Source: Tillus elongatus (Eukaryota > Arthropoda > Insecta > Coleoptera > Cleridae). Taken from it: a stretch of 64,000 nucleotides of DNA. Positions 50,229-64,000 of the stretch are shown here, piece after piece. Position numbers and translations under genes: made by a program. The notes beneath the pieces were generated by a model. It ran no database searches. It was not told where the DNA came from and worked only from the letters and a program-made list of their open reading frames with translations. Every line of letters begins with the position of its first letter. Positions within the stretch are counted from its first letter, which is position 1. The stretch is from the NCBI GenBank assembly GCA_964006375.1, contig OZ023265.1, positions 150,140,769 through 150,204,768 of the forward strand. The letters run 5' to 3'.

Positions 50229-50947
50229 TTAATTATCTAAATATTCTTCGAACTCGTTTTTCAAGAAATCTAAATAGCGGCCTCCATTTAAAACAGTATC
50301 AAAAAAATACGGACCAATAACTCGATCGCCCAGGATACCACGCCACACATTCATGGATTGTCGCCCTTGGAACTTAAATTCCCTATAAAAATGTGGATTC
50401 TCTCTTGCCCATTGTCTGGTATTTTTTCGGTTAAACAGGCCACTGGTAGAAAAGGTAGACTCATAACTCCATTCAACTGTTTTAAAAAAATTGTTATTTA
50501 TGTTTATTCTGTCTAGAATCAGTTGACAAAATGCGGCCCGATCATCTTTTTGCATTTGGGTAAGCTTTGTAGTGGCTTTAATCTTATATGGCTTTAGATT
50601 CCATTTTCTTAACGTTCTTTGGACTTTACTGTATGAAGTTCACTGAATATTTTCTTGTATTACTCGTAATGTCTTTGACATGTTTCTTATAGAATTGTTT
50701 GGATTATCTTCTATAGCAAGTAAAATATTCAATTCTGCATTTTCATTTACGTTCACAACAGTTCTTTTTCTCCTTTGTAAATTTGATGTTTCTTGAAACT
50801 TTCTATATATAGATGTGAATGTTTTTCAAGTTGGGACACGCATACCGGGGTTATCTTCTATCATATTTCTAATGGCAGCGAGACAATCTAAATTATTTTT
50901 AATATAATAACTTAAAATAACTCTTCTTTCTCTGTCTGAGTATGGCA
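50229..50947 (-). pseudogene. Mariner-like transposase, N-terminal two thirds
   Basis: Starts MPYSDRERRVILSYYIKN at 50947, with DNA-binding half to about 50640 (one stop near 50835 and one near 50640), then an open frame with the DDE start NNFFKTVEWSYESTFSTSG, VWRGILGDRVIGPYFF and LDFLKNEFEEYLDN. The usual following HDGAP block with the second acidic residue is missing. The first catalytic Asp of the family (TDES) has become YES. Confidence 0.75.
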
Positions 50948-51369
50948 TTTTTACTTACTAAACAATACAACTACAACAATATTGAGAGAATGGCACTGTC
51001 AGTTATTTGTTTTTAATTAAAAGCGTGGTATCCTAGGACTTCTTGATTTGTACCAGTTGTTTATTAAAATATTTGATGATAACGTTTCAAATGCGAATAT
51101 TTCAAAAACTATTCATTTTAAGTATACAGTATGTTATATAAATTATGCTTAGAATTTTACGAGGAATCGAAAATAAATTCATATATAGGGCGATCCATTG
51201 AAAAAAAAATGAACTTTTTGGTTTTCCCTGTATACTGATCATTTTCAAATTTTTTTATACGTAGAAAAAAAAGTATTTTTTAGCACCTACATAACCATAC
51301 TTTCAATTTTTTGGGACACTTAAAATAACAAAGTTAAAGGGGGGCGACATTATAAAGAATCACCCGGTA

Positions 51370-51640
51370 CACGAGTGTGGAGAAAGTAAAGTTTGTTAAC
51401 TTAATTTTTTTATTAGAGGAATAGAGGAATTTCTAATTTTATTTGATATATTGTATAGTGCAGCAAGTTTAGGTGAAATGTAATTGTCACAAGGGTTTAC
51501 TTGTTTGTTTTTTCTTTTGTAAAGTTTGTGCTGCTCAGTGGTGGAGTATAAATAGCCATTCTAGACTTCACCACTTGGTGGTATGCATGTCAAATATTTG
51601 ATACTCTTATCTTTGTAATAAAGTCAGTTATTATTATCAT
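51370..51640 (+). mobile_element. LINE 3' fragment, right half
   Basis: 3' untranslated part of the LINE begun at 49040, ending in TTATTATTATCATTATTATA. Confidence 0.6.
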
Positions 51641-52232
51641 TATTATATTAAAATGTAATATTTTATTTACGATGCAAAACATAAATAAAGCCCCAGATAA
51701 GTTATTTTTGTTTAATTTGAAAACTTGAATGTAAGTAGATTCATGAATTTAACAAAGTAGAGCTAAAAACATTGTTTCATTATAAAGAAAACTTTTAGAC
51801 TAGCTGAATTACCCATCAACTATGGTCAAATCTTGGAGTGATTTTAGTGCTTTTATGCAAGTATGACTAACAAATCTTAATATTCTCTATTAAGATCCAT
51901 ATAAAACGAGGTGGAGTTAACAAATCATCAAACTAAACAAACAAAAAAATCAAGAAACTGAGAATTGTTTTTTTTGCCATAACACTTTCTAAAATATAAG
52001 AATAAAAATTCATTGAAAATACTTTTATTTGAGAACACAAAATCACTGGCATAATGGAAATTAACAAGAAACAAAAAACTGGCTACACAATAAAACCAAA
52101 TGTTGCTATTGCAAAAGGTTTGTGACTTCTGTGGTATAAAAGATTGGTATGAACAATTTAAAATGTAAAATCAAAAAGTTTCTCGGTTTTAACTTTTAAT
52201 AAATAATAATTTTAAAAATAAAGACCATTTTA
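51641..52232. other. KARS 3' UTR and flank
   Basis: Minus-strand ATTAAA at 52195-52200 and AATAAA at 52024-52029 are candidate poly(A) signals, 33 and about 205 bases past the stop. No other gene seen. Confidence 0.45.
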
Positions 52233-60418
<8,186 letters not shown>

Positions 60419-60427
<9 letters not shown>

Positions 60428-60541
60428 CTAAAATTTATTTAAATATATAATAGATAAAAATGTTAATTATTGTAAATAGAAGTCAATATCTAAAATTTAT
60501 TTAAACGTACAATAGATAAAAATATTAGTTATTTACAATTC
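60419..60541. repeat. 62-bp tandem duplication of the KARS exon start and acceptor
   Basis: AGTCAATACCTAAAATTTAT at 60419 recurs as AGTCAATATCTAAAATTTAT at 60481. The duplicate carries a second AG acceptor at 60490-60491. Its use would add 62 nt with stops. Confidence 0.85.
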
Positions 60542-60841
60542 TAAGAACAGAGAGACCATGTTTTACAGGAGCCAACAAAAGGCAAAAATTGTTATCATTT
60601 AGTTTGTTTTTTGGAAATTTTGGTTATCAGCTTTATAGTAAATCAAAAAAAAAAACAATAGGGGTAATCCTTAAGATTGATACTGCAAGACTCTGCACAT
60701 ATTTGGGCGTGTCACAAAGCTCCGTTCGGCTGTTGAAATGTCACACAGCATTGCCACGTCCTATTCTAGTATCAATAATTATATTAAATTAAATAATTTT
60801 TATTCACTAAGTAAAATACTATTGTACTTTGAAGCATAACA

Positions 60842-61044
60842 CTTCATGAGTATATAATATAGTAGGATTTATGTATTTTGAAACACAACCCTTATTCTAT
60901 GATGTTCCTATTGATTTGTTTGTATTTATATTGATTTGTTTGTATTTTAATGTTTGCCTGTTTCCATGACTATGGCCAATTAACAACACCAGCAGTTCCA
61001 TTCTATAAGGAGCATACGGATATTTAATGTGTCAAACATCGCTT
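60842..61044. repeat. Satellite unit, left of LINE insertion
   Basis: CTTCATGAGTATATAATATA, TTTCCATGACTATGGCCAAT and GTGTCAAACATCG match the units at 62105-62960. Confidence 0.88.
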
Positions 61045-61045
61045 C

Positions 61046-62104
61046 AAATCTTACACCTATCACGTAACTTCGGGAGTGCCGCAGGGTTCCATACTCGGTC
61101 CATTACTGTTTAATATATTTATTGACCCAGTTAAACTTGTTTTACATGTTCCTTTTTTAATGTATGCAGATGATATTAAGATTTTCGCAAATATTTCGAG
61201 TGTTGATGACTGTTTGCAGCTCCAGAACTGTCTTCAGATCCTTGATGAATGGTGTTGTCGGAGTGGTCTTTCTATGAATGTTTCCAAGTGTTGTGTGATG
61301 TCCTTTACTCAAAATAAGCATGCAGTTACTTTCGGGTACAATATAAGAGGGCTTCCACTTGATCGCCCCGGGACAGTTAAGGACCTTGGAATTGTTTTTG
61401 ATGGTACTCTATCTTTTAAACCACACTATGAGCAGACTGTCAGTTCCGCTTACAAAACTTTTGGGTTTCTGATAAGAAACAGCAAAAATTTCTCACAGAC
61501 TGACACCCTCCTCCTGCTCTTTAGTTGTTTGGTTAGGTCCCGACTTGAATATGGCTCAGTTGTGTGGGCTTTTACTTATGAGATACATGTGTAGAATCAG
61601 TGGAAAGGAAAATTCTAAAATTTCGTAGCTTTCGTGAGGATGGTCGATATCCGTCTATTGGTTTTCCTCAGGAAAGTTTACTTCTTCGCTTTAGTCTGCA
61701 GAGTCTGTCGATGCGCAGGCAGTGCAGTTTCATTATATTTTTATACAAACTGGTTAATTATGTGTTCGACTGCCCTAACCTGCTTCAGCAACTTAATTTC
61801 AATGTGCCTCGTATTGCAGCATGTTTTCCAGGCACATTCTATCTCCCGACTGCTCGTACGCGATTGCTGCAATCGTTTCCAATTTAACAGATGTGCAATG
61901 ATTACTCTGTACTGCAAGACCATCTAGATATCTTCTCATGTAATATATCAAAGATAAAAATGTTTTTCAAAGCGATCTAATTTGTGACTCTCTTTTGTAT
62001 AGTTTGTTTGATTATTGTTTGTTATTATGTTTTGTGTATTGGCCCATCCTTAATTTGGCTTTTAAGCTGTTGGATGGTGTATGAATAAATAAATAAATAA
62101 ATAA
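61046..62104 (+). mobile_element. Jockey-type LINE, 5'-truncated, inserted in the satellite
   Basis: VPQGSILGPLLFNIFI then FLMYADDIKIFANISSVDD carry reverse transcriptase motifs including YADD, followed by the C-terminal domain split by a shift near 61590. Ends in GAATAAATAAATAAATAAAT at about 62084-62104. Satellite sequence resumes on the right. Confidence 0.9.
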
Positions 62105-62960
62105 ATTACACGAGTCCGATGTCATTACGCCCGCCACCAAATAACATTAAACTTGCTAACCCTTCATGAGTATATAATATAATAGGATTTGTGTACTTTG
62201 AAACATAACCCGTATTCTATGATGTTTCTATTGATTTGTTTGTGTTTTTATTTTAATGTCGGCCTGTTTCCATGACCATGGCCAATTAGCGACGCCAACA
62301 GTTCCACCTTACCATTTCGTACATTTCACCTAATCTCTTCCATTCTATAAGCAGAATACGGATATTTAACGTAACAAACATCGCATAGTACACGGGACCG
62401 GCGTCATTACGCCCGCCGCCAAATAACATTAAACTTGCTAACCCTTCATGAGTATATAATATAATAGAATTTGTGTACTTTGAAACATAACCCTTGTTCT
62501 ATGATGTTTCTATTTATTTGTTTGTATTTTTATTTTAATGTTGGCCTGTTTCCATGACCATGGCCAATTAGCGATGCAGTTCCACCTTACCATTTCGTAC
62601 ATTTTACCTAATCCCATCCATTCTATAAGGAGAATACGGATATTTAACGTGTCATTACGCCCGCCACCAAATAACATTAAACTTGCTAACCCCTCATGAA
62701 TATATAATATAATAGGATTTGTGTACTTTGAAATACCACCCTTATTCTACGATGCTTCTATTGCTTTGTTTGTATTTTTATTTTAACGTCGGCCTGTTTC
62801 CACGACTATGGCCAATCAGCGACGCCAGCAGTTCCGTACCATTTTGTACATTTGACCTAATCCTATAAGCAGCATACGGATATTTAACGTGTCAAACATC
62901 GTATAGTACATGGGACCAGGGTTATTACGCCCACTACCAAACAACATTAAACTTGCTCAA
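62105..62960. repeat. Tandem satellite, units of about 250-280 bp
   Basis: TCATTACGCCCGCC begins units at 62119, 62400 and 62648, with a diverged one at about 62922. Each has AAATAACATTAAACTTGCTA and GGCCTGTTTCCA. Unit lengths vary (281, 248, 274) through internal deletions. Confidence 0.9.
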
Positions 62961-63114
62961 AGAGACTGCCAGATACTGGTTTTACTGGGACTTGACGCTG
63001 CAATCCTTGGCTTCAGAGGCACACAATTACCGGTGCGCCACAATAGCTGTTGCTCTTATTAGAAGTGCAAGGTCATGTGGTGCGGAATTTAGAAGTAATG
63101 TACTGTACCATCAT

Positions 63115-63181
63115 GTGCTATCGGGGCGGCAAGGCCGCGGACGAGCCCTGAGGGAACAAAAAAAAAAAAAAAAAAAAAAAA
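63115..63181 (+). mobile_element. Ultrashort LINE family 2 tail insertion
   Basis: Only about 42 bases of LINE 3' tail (from TGCTATCGGGG) plus an A-run, flanked by the exact 13-base duplication ACTGTACCATCAT at 63102-63114 and 63182-63194. Confidence 0.94.
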
Positions 63182-63194
63182 ACTGTACCATCAT

Positions 63195-63929
63195 ATCTCC
63201 AGAGCTATGATTAGAATGCGGTATTGGTTAGCGAAGTTATATTATGAAAGAAGAACTGTCATATAAAATCCTGCCAGCGATATAAAAACCTCCACGTGTT
63301 CCACAGTTCAGAGGAAACGTAAAGCTGTTGATCCCGTTTACTATGCGATGTTAGGCACTCTAAATATCACTACGTTTCTTACATAAGAAAAGGAGTTCGG
63401 CAAAATTGACAAAATGGTGGGGTAGTGAAGAAGTGATCCCTGTCGTCGCTGATTTTACATAGTTGCGAAAATAGACTGATTTACAGAAACAAAATGCGAT
63501 ACAAGACTAGATATACCATTTTCAAAATTTTTTACATCAGAAATTATATATATTTTATGTAAATAGTAGCTAGGCGTGTCAATTTCGTCTGGAACAAAGC
63601 ATACAATTTTAACTCAATATTTGGATAAAATAGAAAATTTAAGTTTTGGAAAGAGTAACAGTGTAATGGATTGGTTTTAGTTGAAGACAGAAAGAAGGAA
63701 TGTTTTAAAATTGATTATTGTCTATTTATCAAAATTTGAAGTCTGCCAAATTAGAAAAGTGTCATTGTCAAGAAATTTGGAATATCAATGTTTGGATGAA
63801 AACTGACTAAATTGCGCTATTTGCAAGCACAAGTAAAATACTTATTTGTAAGGCGCTTTGTACTATTATTGTCACAATAAACTATTACTATTATTTTTGT
63901 GAATTGTGAAAAACAATATTGCGACAGTA
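63195..63929. other. Intron or flank, nothing recognised
   Basis: A LINE-like tail (CAATAAACTATTACTATTATT) is seen near 63876. No gene seen. Confidence 0.4.
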
Positions 63930-64000
63930 ACATGTTATTGGATTGTATTTGTATTTTGTGTCTTTAACGTCGGTCTATTTCTGCAACTATGGCCAATCAC
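63930..64000. repeat. Further satellite unit at window edge
   Basis: GTATTTTGTGTCTTTAACGT and CAACTATGGCCAATCAC match the unit middle, so the satellite continues past the edge. Confidence 0.75.

Larger units (their letters stand above)
49320..51367 (-). mobile_element. Mariner-like element with long inverted repeats, TA target duplication
   Basis: Ends CAGGGTGATTCTTTATAATG and the complement GACATTATAAAGAATCACCC(GG), each flanked by TA (49318-49319, 51368-51369). The inverted repeats continue inward for about 350 bases: GTATACAGGGAAAACCAAAA at 50043 pairs with 51210-51235, and GCGAATATTTCAAAAAC near 51090 pairs with 50170-50190. The left repeat is split after GGTTATGTAGGTG by 600 bases holding the hammerhead array. 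Transposase is truncated. Confidence 0.85.

Noticed and set aside
62105..62960. CRISPR-like array
   Set aside because: Units are 250-280 bp and contiguous without unique spacers; this is an insect satellite.

Overview
This is a window of insect nuclear DNA, A/T-rich with long introns and very dense in transposons. Four conserved animal genes can be read. HADHA (mitochondrial trifunctional protein alpha subunit) runs on the minus strand at 13410-38762 and is complete in seven exons (761 aa). A kinesin-13 gene lies on the minus strand at 35692-37728; it has no introns and sits inside HADHA intron 2. OTUD6B runs on the plus strand at 42723-43622, complete in one exon. The last two coding exons of cytosolic-type lysyl-tRNA synthetase lie on the minus strand at 52233-60427, with the rest of that gene beyond the right edge. 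An insect is indicated by the protein sequences and by the mix of mobile elements: jockey/CR1-type and RNase H-bearing LINEs, copia, Penelope, pogo, mariner-like and hAT-like elements. A beetle or another large-genome insect is plausible, but the order cannot be fixed from sequence alone.

Layout: 0-13 kb holds a Penelope-type foldback, a LINE, two mariner-like remnants, a U6 snRNA/LINE chimera, a copia remnant and a second LINE. 13.4-38.8 kb is HADHA: five exons at the edges, a 12.8 kb intron 3 full of nested elements (paired GGTACCC-ended transposons, LINEs, a pogo element), and a 9.3 kb intron 2 holding an inverted mariner remnant, a GC-rich higher-order repeat and the kinesin gene. 38.9-41.2 kb is an hAT-like element with an exact 8-bp target duplication, lying just upstream of HADHA. 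41.2-52.2 kb has OTUD6B, a Penelope-like element and a mariner-like element carrying hammerhead-ribozyme repeats. 52.2-64 kb is the 3' part of lysyl-tRNA synthetase, with introns holding LINEs, a large foldback, a MITE and a roughly 250-280 bp satellite.

How the genes relate: HADHA catalyses mitochondrial long-chain fatty-acid beta-oxidation and has a DR1/HNF4-like site 120 bp upstream of its start codon. The nested kinesin-13 depolymerises microtubules and has CCAAT and E2F-like boxes of its own. OTUD6B is a deubiquitinase linked to translation and KARS charges tRNA-Lys. They do not form an operon; their proximity is ordinary eukaryotic linkage.

The most unusual content is in the repeats: a U6/LINE chimera with clean target duplications; a family of ultrashort LINE 3'-tail insertions sharing a hairpin; and hammerhead-ribozyme motifs in several sequence contexts, all with palindromic stem III.
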